Below are positions 34,776 to 43,739 of a DNA stretch of 64,000 nt, one piece after another. Below the pieces are notes generated by a model. It did not search any database and had not been told where the DNA came from. It saw nothing but the letters and a program-made list of their open reading frames with translations. The stretch's first letter is position 1. Every line of letters starts with the position of its first letter. The position numbers and the translations under genes were made by a program. Source of the DNA: G963923945 sp965199175 (GTDB lineage: Bacteria; Pseudomonadota; Alphaproteobacteria; G963923945); assembly GCA_965199175.1 (NCBI GenBank), contig OZ240684.1, positions 186,001 to 250,000 on the forward strand. The letters run 5' to 3'.

Positions 34776-35012
34776 GTGATCTCGATGCGGATTCCACCTT
34801 CGCAGCGTGCCCGGCGGTTGCGGGATGATGATATTATCATCGAATTTATCAGTCTGGGACAGGTTGTGCGGGTTTCGGCAATCGACCAAACAACCGGGAC
34901 CGAAGTTTCCATGGTCGGTGATCCCAAAGTCGGAAAAAATATATTATCGCGTTTGGCTGCCCGTAAGCTGCGTTATGTTCTGGCACGGCGCAAAAAACAC
35001 CCCATGATGTAA
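34776..35012 (+). CDS. Small conserved hypothetical protein (DUF6898-like)
   Basis: 78 aa from a GTG at 34776 (GGGAG ten bases upstream), or 75 aa from the ATG at 34785. DDIIIEFISLGQVVRVSAID, TTGTEVSMVGDPKVGKNIL, RLAARKLRYVLARRK: a small mostly beta domain followed by a basic helix. I recall this as an alphaproteobacterial family of unknown function (DUF6898-like); the label is from memory. The size and basic end recall CsrA, but the CsrA signature is absent. No membrane segment. Confidence 0.7.
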   Translation: MISMRIPPSQRARRLRDDDIIIEFISLGQVVRVSAIDQTTGTEVSMVGDPKVGKNILSRLAARKLRYVLARRKKHPMM

Positions 35013-35280
35013 AGATGTCTGAGGTCATATGAGCAACATGCCAGAGACTGAAAATCCCTAAAAAAGAGCCGGTATTTTTGAGCAGTAGAGCTGAACAGAC
35101 AGGACTGAACGGATACTGAATAGACTTTGAATAGACACTGAATAAACTCTGTGTCGTTGTGCCGGGCTGGAATTTGATGGTTCTATGGGGCATGCTCATG
35201 AAGTCTTGACGCATGGGTCCGGGATTTTGTAGGTGCTTTTCCATCCGGGTATTTTTCTCCATCCTTTTTAGGGTATCTTC

Positions 35281-36891
35281 ATGGCTGGTTCCCGTTCTTT
35301 TTTGGCATTTTTCGGCTTGTTGTTGTGTTTTGGCCTGTTCCTGGCTGATCCTGCCTGGTCCCGGGGTGATGACGGGTCTCAATCCGGATCCGGCCCATCC
35401 GGGGCAGTTGTTTCGGATTCTCTTACCCGGGATCAGCCAGCAACAGAGCCATTTTCCTTTGATCTCTGGATCAATGAACATATTCGCCCGGTTTCTCAGG
35501 CAGTAACGGCTATCATATTCTACAGCATTGAATGGCAGGATGCCGATGGTGTCGACCAGAAGGTTCCGTTGATTGTTATCCTATTGATTGGCAGTGGCCT
35601 TTTTTTAACCATTTTGTTGCGTGGTGTTAATTTCTGGGGATTGAGCCGGGCGGTTAAAATTGCCCTTGGACGTGACAAAGAACCCGGTGCACCGGGGCAA
35701 ATAACTCATTTTCAGGCATTGACCGCGGCTTTGTCGGGTACGGTGGGGCTTGGTAATATTGCCGGGGTTGCCGCAGCGATATCTGTTGGTGGTCCCGGGG
35801 CGCTGGTATGGATGATTGCGGCGGCATTTCTCGGTATGGCGACCAAATTTAGCGAATGCAGCCTTGGCGTGAAATACCGCCATATGCGCTCTGATGGGGA
35901 TGTGTCTGGCGGGGCCATGTATTATTTGTCCCGGGGTCTTGCTGAGCGCGGCTGGTCGGGAACCGGGAAATGTCTGGCTGTTTTTTTCGCCATTTGTTGC
36001 ATCGGGGCCTCTCTGGGTGCAGGCAATATGTTTCAGTCCAACCAGGCCTATCAGGCTTTTGTTGTGATTACCGGTGGTGAGACAGGTTTTCTGATTGGCT
36101 ATGGATGGGCTTTTGGTTTGTTCATAGCAGCGGTGGTCAGTCTGGTGATTATCGGAGGAATTACGAGCATCACCCGTGTGACTGAAAAAATTGTTCCCAT
36201 GATGGGGGGACTCTATCTTACTGCTGGCCTGATTATTATTCTGTCTCATATCCATGCACTTCCGGCGGCTATTGTGACGATTATCACCAATGCTTTTACC
36301 CCGGAAGCTGGTTATGGTGGTGTGATTGGTGTGATGATCTGGGGGATTCAGCGGGCCACATTCTCCAATGAGGCCGGTGTTGGCTCAGCACCGATTGCGT
36401 ATGCGGCAATTAAGACCCATCAGCCGCTTTCGGCTGGTTTTATTGCTCTTTTGGAGCCTTTGATCGACACCGTCATCATTTGCTCAGTCACCGCGCTGGT
36501 GATTGTTATTTCAGGGACTTATATCGATTCAACCGGTCTTCAGGGGGTTGAGTTGACTTCCAGGGCTTTTGCAACAGTGTTTGATTGGTTCCCCTATGTT
36601 CTGGCGATAGCGATTTTCCTCTTTGCTTTTTCCACTTTAATTACATGGTCTTATTACGGCCTGAAGTCCTGGACGTATATCTTCGGGAAAAGCCAGCGTT
36701 CGGAAATTATGTTTAAGGTTTTATTTTTGTCTTTCATCGTTCTGGGAGCATCGGCGCAATTACAGGAAGTCATTCATTTTTCTGACGCTATGCTGTTTGC
36801 CATGGTTATTCCCAATTTGATCGGCATCTTCTTTTTATCCGGGGGTGTGCGGAAAGACTTGCAGGCGTATTGCCGCCGGGAAAGACGGTAA
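35281..36891 (+). CDS. Alanine/glycine:cation symporter (AGCS family)
   Basis: 536 aa. A cleavable-looking signal peptide (MAGSRSFLAFFGLLLCFGLF) and ~60 polar residues precede about ten transmembrane helices. Family marks: NFWGLSRAVKIALG, ITHFQALTAALSGTVGLGNI, AGVAAAISVGGPGALVWMIA, AFLGMATKFSECSLGVKYR, GGAMYYLSRG, and FSNEAGVGSAPIAYA. Members take up alanine or glycine with Na+ or H+; the sequence cannot separate these. The extra N-terminal exported segment is seen in several alphaproteobacterial homologues. The only weak feature is the ribosome site (AGGG about 7 nt before the ATG). Confidence 0.93.
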   Translation: MAGSRSFLAFFGLLLCFGLFLADPAWSRGDDGSQSGSGPSGAVVSDSLTRDQPATEPFSFDLWINEHIRPVSQAVTAIIFYSIEWQDADGVDQKVPLIVILLIGSGLFLTILLRGVNFWGLSRAVKIALGRDKEPGAPGQITHFQALTAALSGTVGLGNIAGVAAAISVGGPGALVWMIAAAFLGMATKFSECSLGVKYRHMRSDGDVSGGAMYYLSRGLAERGWSGTGKCLAVFFAICCIGASLGAGNMFQSNQAYQAFVVITGGETGFLIGYGWAFGLFIAAVVSLVIIGGITSITRVTEKIVPMMGGLYLTAGLIIILSHIHALPAAIVTIITNAFTPEAGYGGVIGVMIWGIQRATFSNEAGVGSAPIAYAAIKTHQPLSAGFIALLEPLIDTVIICSVTALVIVISGTYIDSTGLQGVELTSRAFATVFDWFPYVLAIAIFLFAFSTLITWSYYGLKSWTYIFGKSQRSEIMFKVLFLSFIVLGASAQLQEVIHFSDAMLFAMVIPNLIGIFFLSGGVRKDLQAYCRRERR

Positions 36892-37336
36892 CGTTTGAAG
36901 ACGATTTTTTTTAAGAAAGTTTTCGGGAAGGACCTGTTTGTACAAGGGTTTGCACAAGGCCCTTTTTATAGAAGGGTCCAGACATAGGAAGGCAGAGGCT
37001 CCCTGGCCACACTCAGGGTATCAGGCAACCTGCCAGCACCCTTGATCAGTCACAGAACGCACAGCAATCAGCAGGATGGGCTGTTGGTCAAATCAAACGC
37101 TTACGGAGTACTGCCAGTCATACAAGGCGGCCCAGATCTGGCGATTGTGTTCCCAACCCGCACCAAGCCATCATCAAAGGTTTAAGCAACCAACAAAATA
37201 TCAGAGGCCGCAATATAACGGTACAACGCTACCCTCATCCGAAATATCCGGTTTGCAACAGGTTTGTGTACCGGGATGTTTTTGTCCCAGGATACACAAC
37301 GCCCGCCATGTCGATGCTTTTTTGTCAGGAATCGTC
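36892..37336 (+). other. Spacer after the symporter gene; possible terminator and a gene remnant
   Basis: An AAGGG...CCCTT stem followed by TTTTT at 36948-36968 may end the symporter transcript. From about 37075 two short coding-like stretches appear in a shifted frame (GGPDLAIVFPTRTKPSSKV, then RYPHPKYPVCNRFVYRDVFV at about 37200-37300). They have no start and no recognised family, and look like a decayed gene, but this is weak. Confidence 0.35.
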
Positions 37337-37512
37337 TTTGTCAGGAATCGTCAACGCATTGAGCAGTTCACGTGAACTCTGTACGGGTCTTATCTGTCGC
37401 TGACAGACGAAACCTTAAGACGCTTTTTTGTCAGGAATCGTCAACGCATTGAGCAGTTCATGTGAACTCTGCACGGATATCATCTGTCGCTGACAGATGA
37501 AACCTTAAGCAG
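37337..37512 (+). repeat. 90-bp direct repeat x2 with palindromes, 3' of mucR
   Basis: Copies start at 37337 and 37427, about 90% identical. A 19-bp fragment of a third copy precedes them (37318-37336). Each holds a GTTCA(CG/TG)TGAAC palindrome and a TCTGTC-gct-GACAGA stem; in copy 2 the stem extends to 8 bp (CATCTGTC/GACAGATG). It lies 17 bp beyond the mucR stop. Confidence 0.85.
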
Positions 37513-37529
37513 CGTACTGTTTGCTGTGA

Positions 37530-37949
37530 TTAAAATTTGCGTCCCAGGCCGATTTTTTTAGCAAATTCTGAGCGTTGCTTGGCATAATTAGGGGCAACCA
37601 TCGGATAATCCGATGGCAGGTTCCATTTTGCCCGATATTCTTCCGGGGACAGGTTATAGGTTGTGCGCAGATGCCGCTTGAGCATCTTGAGTTTTTTCCC
37701 GTCTTCCAGGCATACGACGTAATCGGGAGTAATCGACCGACGGATGGACACAGCTGGTTTTTGTGTTTCCTGGGTCGGTTCTTTTTTATCCTGAGATGAA
37801 ATATTCGACAGGCTATGACGAATGTTTTCCACAACTTCGGGAATTTGGGAAATATCAACCCGGTTATTACTGACATAGGCAGCAACAACATCGGCAATCA
37901 ATTTGACCATTTCCATATCATTGATTTTATTTTTTGGCTCATGGAGCAT
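37530..37949 (-). CDS. mucR: Ros/MucR-family transcriptional regulator
   Basis: 139 aa; GGAGAAACACA precedes the ATG at 37949. N-terminal oligomerisation region (MVKLIADVVAAYVSNNRVDI), a polar linker, then the Ros/MucR zinc-finger domain DYVVCLEDGKKLKMLKRHLR, TTYNLSPEEYRAKWNLPSDY, PMVAPNYAKQRSEFAKKIGLG. The finger has Cys, Asp and His ligands of the prokaryotic type; the usual RTHY is RTTY here, so the ligand set should be checked. MucR proteins bind AT-rich DNA and act as global H-NS-like silencers in Alphaproteobacteria. The 650-bp AT-rich spacer upstream would suit autoregulation. Confidence 0.93.
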   Translation of the reverse strand: MLHEPKNKINDMEMVKLIADVVAAYVSNNRVDISQIPEVVENIRHSLSNISSQDKKEPTQETQKPAVSIRRSITPDYVVCLEDGKKLKMLKRHLRTTYNLSPEEYRAKWNLPSDYPMVAPNYAKQRSEFAKKIGLGRKF

Positions 37950-38600
37950 TGTGTTTCTCCGGCATTGATAATTCAGACGAGTTGGTGAATAAGCGCATTC
38001 ATCGGCTTTTAGTCTGTGTTCTGGTATTTTTGGTATTGATCTTTCGCTAAAGATTGCACTCGAAATTTGGTGAGAATTGGTTGATCATTGTCATAACGCT
38101 GATCTTTATTATCATCACGTTAATCCTGTTTTAATCCCGTTTTGATTGTGCTCTTTCGTGTTATATTTTGATATTATATTCAGGGTTATGTTCTTTTACC
38201 CGGAGCATTTGTATAAAATTTTCTGCAAAACAATATTCGAAAAACAGCATAATGTGAAAAACAGTACAAAAGACAATGTATAAAAAGACAATGTGTAAGT
38301 ATAAAAAGAAATGTATAAAATTTTTTATAAATAAAAGTATAAAATTTTCTATAAATAAAATTTTTGAAAAATCATTACGTTAACAATAAATCATAACAAC
38401 AAACTATAACAATAAATCACAACAACAAATCATTACTTTACAACAAACCATTACCTTAACAGTGATCAGCAAAGAATGATTTATTTCACTCTTCAGTGAT
38501 CATTTTTCATATGTATTCTTTCTTTCCGGGAATTGCAATATAATCTTTTCAGGATTTATACTTCTGTGTGAATTGATTACGGAAGCAGTTTGATAAGCAT
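37950..38600. promoter_or_regulatory. AT-rich 650-bp divergent spacer between mucR and rpiB
   Basis: Very A/T-rich compared with flanking genes. It contains repeated ATAAAA/TATAAAATTTT tracts (38270-38370) and reiterated aacaataaatcataacaacaaa motifs (38380-38460). No gene is supported. It likely holds both promoters and possible MucR sites (inference). Confidence 0.5.
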
Positions 38601-39071
38601 ATGGAACGTAGCAAAGAAAAAAATCCTCAAAACAGTGTTGTCATCGCGGCTGATCATGGTGGATATGGATTGAAAAAGATTGTGAAAGATGAATTGCACA
38701 TTCTTGGATACGATATTCTTGATCTGGGGGTTGATGATGGTGAGGCCCGGGTTGATTATCCTGACTATGCCCATGCTTTGGCCCGATGCATTGCGGCAGG
38801 CCAGGCGGTTCTCGGTGTGCTCACATGCGGCAGTGGGCTGGGGATGAGTATGGTGGCCAACCGCCATGCCGATATTCGGGCTGCTTTATGCTATGATGGT
38901 TTAACTGCCCGACTTGCGCGGCAGCATAATGATGCCAACGTATTGGTTATGGGCGGGCGTCTGATCGGTCCGGAGACGGCAAGGGATTGCCTGCGGTCTT
39001 TTATGTCTGCTCGTTTTGAAGGGGGACGTCATGCCCGCAGAGTCGCCCGGTTTAACCTTGACCCGGAGTGA
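38601..39071 (+). CDS. rpiB: Ribose-5-phosphate isomerase B
   Basis: 156 aa. It interconverts ribose-5-P and ribulose-5-P. Marks: SVVIAADHGGYGLKKIVKDE, YDILDLGVDD, VDYPDYAHALARCI, the active-site Cys in GVLTCGSGLGMSMVANR, ALCYDGLTARLARQHNDANV and GGRLIGPETARD. The GSGLGMS form of the phosphate loop is slightly variant (GTG in most). Located upstream of glyA as in other alphaproteobacteria, but here separated by about 1 kb of repeats. Confidence 0.95.
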   Translation: MERSKEKNPQNSVVIAADHGGYGLKKIVKDELHILGYDILDLGVDDGEARVDYPDYAHALARCIAAGQAVLGVLTCGSGLGMSMVANRHADIRAALCYDGLTARLARQHNDANVLVMGGRLIGPETARDCLRSFMSARFEGGRHARRVARFNLDPE

Positions 39072-39100
39072 CCGGCCCTTCATGTAGTTCCTTACCCTTC

Positions 39101-39437
39101 ATGTAGTTCCTTAATGATGTGTCCTGGCTTTGGTGAGATGTCCGGGGTTACAATCAAAAAACCCACCACAATGAACCAACCCACCCCATCAGGACACCCA
39201 CCCCCTGAGAGAGCCGGAAAACAACCGGGAGTGAAAGACAATCCAGTTCCCATGAAAAAAACAGACAATCAAATGTAGTTCCTTAATGATGTGTCCTGGC
39301 TTTGGTGAGATGTCCGGGGTTACAATCAAAAAACCCACCACAATGAACCAACCCACCCCATCAAGACACCCACCCCGTGAGAGAGCCGGAAAACAACCGG
39401 GAGTGAAAGATAATCCAGTTCCCATGAAAAAAACAGG
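39101..39437 (+). repeat. 172-bp tandem duplication
   Basis: Copy 1 from 39101, copy 2 from 39273; about 160 bp match with only a few substitutions. Each copy contains aaaacccaccacaatgaacc and gagagccggaaaacaaccgg. The copies diverge after catgaaaaaaacag, where copy 2 continues into short repeats. Confidence 0.92.
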
Positions 39438-39906
39438 TCATGAAAAAACAGGTCATGAAAAAACAGGAAAAAAACAGACAGTGAAAAACAGACAATGACA
39501 GCGCAAACCGGCTTGTTATGTTATGTATCCGTTTATGTATCGGTCTTTTATGTTCCGGACCGGTTCTCTTTCATCATGGGTTGTGATCATTGTATTTTGT
39601 GATCATTGTATTCTGATCGTCTGATGATGCAGTATCACAGCATCATTGCCGGTGATTTCCGGTCATTCCGGGGTGGTATCAGGAAACAATGTTGGTATCA
39701 GGGAACAAGAGTGGTATCGGGAAACAATAAAGTACGCAGCAACGTTCAAGTATTGAAAATACAATGACGTATCGGGGAATAATGAAAACGTTTATGAAAA
39801 AACATATATGAAAATACGGGCAAAAACGAAAATGCGAAAAACAATGGTCATAATGCAGGATAAAAATAATGCAGGACAAGGTCACAAAATAAAAACACAG
39901 AACAAA

Positions 39907-39994
39907 AACGCGACCGTATAAAACGCGACCGTATAAAACGCGATAAAACGCGACCGTATAAAACTGTATAAAACGCGACCATATAAAAACGTAA
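39907..39994 (+). repeat. 15-bp tandem repeat array upstream of glyA
   Basis: About five imperfect units of aaacgcgaccgtata, some shortened (aaacgcgat, aaactgtata). It ends about 50 bp before the glyA start. Confidence 0.8.
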
Positions 39995-40046
39995 CCATCA
40001 ATCTCATCCCAGACCGACTTCAGTTGAGGAGTACAGAGGAGCACAT

Positions 40047-41330
40047 ATGTTACAACAAGGTTTTTTTCAGACCCATCTTTCCCAGGCCGATGACGCTGTT
40101 TGTGCGGCGATTGAGGATGAATATCGCCGCCAGAGCAACCAGATTGAGTTGATTGCATCTGAAAATATTGTCTCGCGGGCGGTGATGGGGGCGCAAGGGA
40201 CATTGCTGACCAATAAATACGCCGAGGGGTACCCGGGAAAGCGGTATTATGGCGGGTGTGAATTTGTTGATGTGATTGAGCAGCTGGCGATTGACCGTGC
40301 CAAAAAATTATTCGGTTGTGCCCATATCAATGTCCAGCTTCATTCTGGCTCCCAGGCCAATCAGGCGGTGTTTCTTTCTTTATTGAAACCCGGTGATACC
40401 ATTCTTGGGATGTCATTGGCTGCCGGGGGACATTTGACTCATGGTGCACCTCCCAATCAATCGGGCAAATGGTTTCATCCGGTGCAATATGGGGTCCGTA
40501 AGGAGGATGGTCTTCTGGATTTTGACGAGATTGAGTCCCTGGCACGGGAGCATCGGCCCCAGCTGATTATTGCCGGTGGCTCGGCGTATTCCCGGGTGAT
40601 TGATTTTTCCCGGTTTCGCAAGATTGCTGACGAAGTTGGGGCCTATCTTTTGGTTGATATGGCTCATTTTGCCGGTTTGGTGGCTGCTGGTTGCCATCCT
40701 TCACCCATTCCCCATGCCGATGTTGTGACGACCACCACCCATAAAACATTGCGTGGGCCGCGCGGCGGGTTGGTGATGACCAATAATCCCGACATTGCCA
40801 AAAAAATCAATTCCGCTGTGTTTCCGGGCTTACAGGGCGGGCCGTTGATGCATGTCATTGCCGCCAAGGCGGTGGCTTTTGGGGAAGCATTGGAACCGGG
40901 TTTCAAGACATATATTCAGGCCGTGACCGACAATGCGAAGGCTTTGGCATCGGTGATGGTAGAAGGCGGTGTGGATATTGTGTCCGGGGGGACCGATACC
41001 CATCTGATGCTGGTTGATTTACGCCCGAAAAATCTGACGGGTAAGGATGCTGAGGCCAGCCTTGAGAGAGCCGGTATCACCTGTAATAAAAATGGTGTTC
41101 CGTTTGATCCTCAAAAACCGTTCGTGACATCTGGCATTCGCCTGGGCACACCGGCGGCAACCAGCCGTGGATTCGGTGTTGATGAATTCCGCCAGGTTGG
41201 TCATTTGATCTGTGCGGTTTTGGATGGCCTGGTTGCGGACCGGGAAAACAACCATCTGGTTGAAGATAACATTCGTGCCGAAGTCGAATCGCTGTGTGCC
41301 CGGTTTCCGATTTATCCGTCATTCCTTTAG
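40047..41330 (+). CDS. glyA: Serine hydroxymethyltransferase
   Basis: 427 aa, full length. PLP enzyme converting serine and tetrahydrofolate to glycine and methylene-THF. Marks: NQIELIASENIVSRAVM, TNKYAEGYPGKRYYGGCEFV, HINVQLHSGSQANQAVF, LLVDMAHFAGLVAAG, the PLP lysine in DVVTTTTHKTLRGPRGGLVM, and FPGLQGGPLMHVIAAKAVA. GAGGAG lies a few bases before the ATG. First gene of the glyA-nrdR-rib run. Confidence 0.97.
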   Translation: MLQQGFFQTHLSQADDAVCAAIEDEYRRQSNQIELIASENIVSRAVMGAQGTLLTNKYAEGYPGKRYYGGCEFVDVIEQLAIDRAKKLFGCAHINVQLHSGSQANQAVFLSLLKPGDTILGMSLAAGGHLTHGAPPNQSGKWFHPVQYGVRKEDGLLDFDEIESLAREHRPQLIIAGGSAYSRVIDFSRFRKIADEVGAYLLVDMAHFAGLVAAGCHPSPIPHADVVTTTTHKTLRGPRGGLVMTNNPDIAKKINSAVFPGLQGGPLMHVIAAKAVAFGEALEPGFKTYIQAVTDNAKALASVMVEGGVDIVSGGTDTHLMLVDLRPKNLTGKDAEASLERAGITCNKNGVPFDPQKPFVTSGIRLGTPAATSRGFGVDEFRQVGHLICAVLDGLVADRENNHLVEDNIRAEVESLCARFPIYPSFL

Positions 41331-41382
41331 GGCGGATTGTGATCCGGAGTGACGTTTAAGGGCGCATAAAGAGGGGATTGAT

Positions 41383-41850
41383 ATGCGTTGCCCGTTTTGC
41401 GGTTTTAAGGACACCCAGGTGAAGGATTCACGTCCGACTGAAGATGATTCGGCAATCCGCCGCCGGCGTATGTGTCAGGCTTGTGGGGCACGTTTTACGA
41501 CTTTTGAGAGGATTCAGCTCCGTGAACTTAACGTAATCAAACGCAATGGTCGCCAAACCCTGTTTGATCGTGAAAAGCTCATTCGTTCGATCGGAATTGC
41601 CTGCCGCAAGCGTCCGGTCAACAATGATCAGATTGAGCGGTTGGTCAACGGTATCCAGCGTCGTCTGGAAAGCAGTGGCGAAAGTGACGTCCAGTCTGCC
41701 TATATCGGTGAGATGGTTATGGATGCTTTGGGTGAACTTGATCAGGTTGCCTATGTGCGGTTTGCTTCGGTTTACCGGAATTTTCGCGAAGCCAGGGATT
41801 TTGAAAAATTTATCGAAGTCGAGAATCTGGGAGAAGAGCAGGAGGTTTGA
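41383..41850 (+). CDS. nrdR: Transcriptional repressor NrdR
   Basis: 155 aa. N-terminal zinc ribbon with the four Cys in MRCPFCGFKDTQV and RMCQACGARFTTFERI, then the ATP-cone domain (VIKRNGRQTLFDREKLIRSI, YVRFASVYRNFREARDFEKF). NrdR binds NrdR boxes upstream of ribonucleotide reductase genes in response to dATP. Its place between glyA and ribD is conserved. The TGA stop overlaps the proposed TTG start of ribD. Confidence 0.96.
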   Translation: MRCPFCGFKDTQVKDSRPTEDDSAIRRRRMCQACGARFTTFERIQLRELNVIKRNGRQTLFDREKLIRSIGIACRKRPVNNDQIERLVNGIQRRLESSGESDVQSAYIGEMVMDALGELDQVAYVRFASVYRNFREARDFEKFIEVENLGEEQEV

Positions 41851-43010
41851 CTGCTCAGCTACAGAGTGAGGATTCCCGCTTTATGCGGGTGGCCATCGGT
41901 CTGGCCCGCCGGTCACTGGGGCGGGTATGGCCCAATCCGGCGGTTGGATGTGTTCTCACCGCTCCGGGGTCTGATTCTGGCCCGTCTCAGATCATCGGCT
42001 GTGGCTGGACTCAACCAGGAGGACGTCCCCATGCCGAGACTCAGGCTTTGCACCAGGCGGGTCCGGCAGCCCGGGGCGGATCGGCGTATATTTCCCTTGA
42101 ACCTTGCGCCCATCAGGGAAAGACCCCACCATGTAGCGTTGCTTTGGTGAAGGCCGGGATTGTCCGGGCTGTGATTGCCTGCCGTGATCCTGACAGCCGT
42201 GTTGCCGGGCAGGGCGTTGAAATATTGAGAGAGGCCGGGGTTGAATGCGTCATGGGGGTGGAGTGTGACGATGCTGAAGCATTGAATCGGGGTTTTTTTC
42301 AGCGCATATGCCAGGGGCGGCCTTTGATTACCCTTAAGCTGGCAGCATCTCAGGATGGTCGGATGACCGATTCCAACCAGATCAGTCAATGGATCAGCGG
42401 TGATCAGTCCCGGGCCTGGACTCATGGATTACGGGCCCGTTATGACGCTGTTTTAATCGGCGCGGGTGTTGCCGTGAGTGATGATCCCAGGCTCACTTGC
42501 CGGTTGCCTGGGATGGCCGGATATTCTCCTGTGCGTCTTCTGCTCGATTCTCATTTACGCACTCCGCCCACGGCCCGGTTTTTTTCTGAGCCTTCGGCGG
42601 TTTCGCCCTGGCTGATCACGGGTGACGATATAGCTCCGGAGCGTCTGGTTGTCTATGAACGTTCCGGAGCCGTGATCATCCGGTCTCAGCGCTGTTCTGA
42701 CCGCTTTCTTGATCTGAACGCTGTTATGCTGGAACTTGGGCATCGTGGATTAACCCGGATTTTGGTCGAAGGCGGGGGGCTGGCAACGGCTTTGCTGGAG
42801 GCTGATCTGGTGGATCGGGTGATTTGGTTTTCAGCACCACGGTTGTTTGGTGATCAGGCCAAACCAGCGATTGGTTCTTTTTGTGGCGATGGTCTTGATA
42901 CTCTGCCACGGTTTCGCCGGGTGTCTGTGTGGGAAACTGGCCCGGATCTGTGCGCTGTTTATGTCCGTCAGGAGCATGATCTGCATGCGCGTCCGGGCTG
43001 TCTTCTGTAA
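41847..43010 (+). CDS. ribD: Bifunctional riboflavin deaminase/reductase RibD
   Basis: 387 aa from TTG 41847, overlapping the nrdR stop (TTGA). AGGAGG is only 2 nt upstream, too close to be ideal; the in-frame ATG at 41883 would cut into the conserved DSRFMRVAIGLARRS start, so the TTG or a nearby site is preferred. Deaminase domain: zinc motif GGRPHAETQAL and EPCAHQGKTPPC. Reductase domain: TLKLAASQDGRM, SQWISGDQSRAWTHGLRARY, DAVLIGAGVAVSDDPRLTCR, RILVEGGGLATALLEADLVD. It performs steps two and three of riboflavin synthesis. Confidence 0.94.
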   Translation: MTAQLQSEDSRFMRVAIGLARRSLGRVWPNPAVGCVLTAPGSDSGPSQIIGCGWTQPGGRPHAETQALHQAGPAARGGSAYISLEPCAHQGKTPPCSVALVKAGIVRAVIACRDPDSRVAGQGVEILREAGVECVMGVECDDAEALNRGFFQRICQGRPLITLKLAASQDGRMTDSNQISQWISGDQSRAWTHGLRARYDAVLIGAGVAVSDDPRLTCRLPGMAGYSPVRLLLDSHLRTPPTARFFSEPSAVSPWLITGDDIAPERLVVYERSGAVIIRSQRCSDRFLDLNAVMLELGHRGLTRILVEGGGLATALLEADLVDRVIWFSAPRLFGDQAKPAIGSFCGDGLDTLPRFRRVSVWETGPDLCAVYVRQEHDLHARPGCLL

Positions 43011-43127
43011 GAGTGCTGTCTGGCTGGTATATCTGGCTGGTATAAGACGTTCTGTAAGTCGTTTGTTCTGGTCCAGGTGGCACAGGCCGTATTGCAAAAT
43101 TGGGTGAAACAGGAAAGTGTGTCTTTG

Positions 43128-43739
43128 ATGTTTACCGGGATCATTGGCGAGGTTGGTCATTTGCAGACATGCCAGCATGTTGAGGGAGCTGATGCGCGTT
43201 TTGAGATCAATGCGCCGCGAACCTCTGAGGGGTTATCGGTGGGGGCTTCGGTGGCTTGTCATGGCATTTGCCTGACAGCTACAGATGTCTGGGAAGACGG
43301 ATTTGCGGTCAATGTATCTGCTGCGACGATGGCCTGTACGACCTGTGGTGACTGGTCGGTTGGGCAAGCGGTTCATCTCGAACGGGCTTTGCGGGTTGGT
43401 GATGAGCTGGGTGGTCATTTTGTCTTCGGCCATGTTGATGCGGTTGGTCTTGTTCGTGATATTCAGCCGGTTGGAGAGTCACTATGTGTTTCTTTTACGA
43501 TTGATTCGGCTCTGTCGGTTTATATTGCCGCCAAAGGGTCTGTTACTGTTGATGGAGTGTCCTTAACGGTTAATCAGGCCGGGGCGGGAAATTTTGCTCT
43601 GAATATTGTTCCCCATACCCGAAAGGTTACACATTTTGCTTTTCTCAAACCGGGTGATCGCGTGAATGTTGAGGTCGATATGTTGGCGCGTTATGTCATA
43701 GGCTCTGTGGCTGGGTTGCGGGAACCTGATACGCAATGA
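43128..43739 (+). CDS. ribE: Riboflavin synthase, alpha chain
   Basis: 203 aa from the ATG at 43128 (MFTGIIGEVGHLQ, the invariant start). The frame upstream to 43077 has no family similarity. Two lumazine-binding domains: N-terminal with GASVACHGICLTA and VNVSAATMACT, C-terminal with KGSVTVDGVSLTVNQ and FALNIVPHTRKVTHF. It dismutates lumazine to riboflavin. The stop overlaps the ribB ATG (ATGA). Confidence 0.95.
   Translation: MFTGIIGEVGHLQTCQHVEGADARFEINAPRTSEGLSVGASVACHGICLTATDVWEDGFAVNVSAATMACTTCGDWSVGQAVHLERALRVGDELGGHFVFGHVDAVGLVRDIQPVGESLCVSFTIDSALSVYIAAKGSVTVDGVSLTVNQAGAGNFALNIVPHTRKVTHFAFLKPGDRVNVEVDMLARYVIGSVAGLREPDTQ

Larger units (their letters stand above)
39072..40046. other. 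975-bp repeat-rich spacer between rpiB and glyA
   Basis: No supported gene. It holds a 19-bp duplication (39076-39113), a 172-bp tandem duplication (from 39101), short gtcatgaaaaaacag repeats (39435-39470), an A-rich stretch (39680-39900) and a 15-bp repeat array (39907-39990). It must include the glyA promoter; no glycine or other riboswitch was recognised. Confidence 0.6.

Noticed and set aside
37950..38600. Replication origin in the AT-rich spacer
   Set aside because: No DnaA-box cluster seen and no origin-linked genes nearby.
39189..39425. Minus-strand 78-aa frame in the 172-bp repeat
   Set aside because: It exists only because the duplicated DNA is open in that frame; no ribosome site and repeated segments within it.
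39600..40046. Glycine riboswitch upstream of glyA (also considered before the AGCS symporter at 35281)
   Set aside because: No aptamer core seen by eye; the region is A-rich repeats.
43011..43127. FMN riboswitch upstream of ribE/ribB
   Set aside because: The conserved FMN aptamer segments could not be found; genes are coupled to ribD instead.
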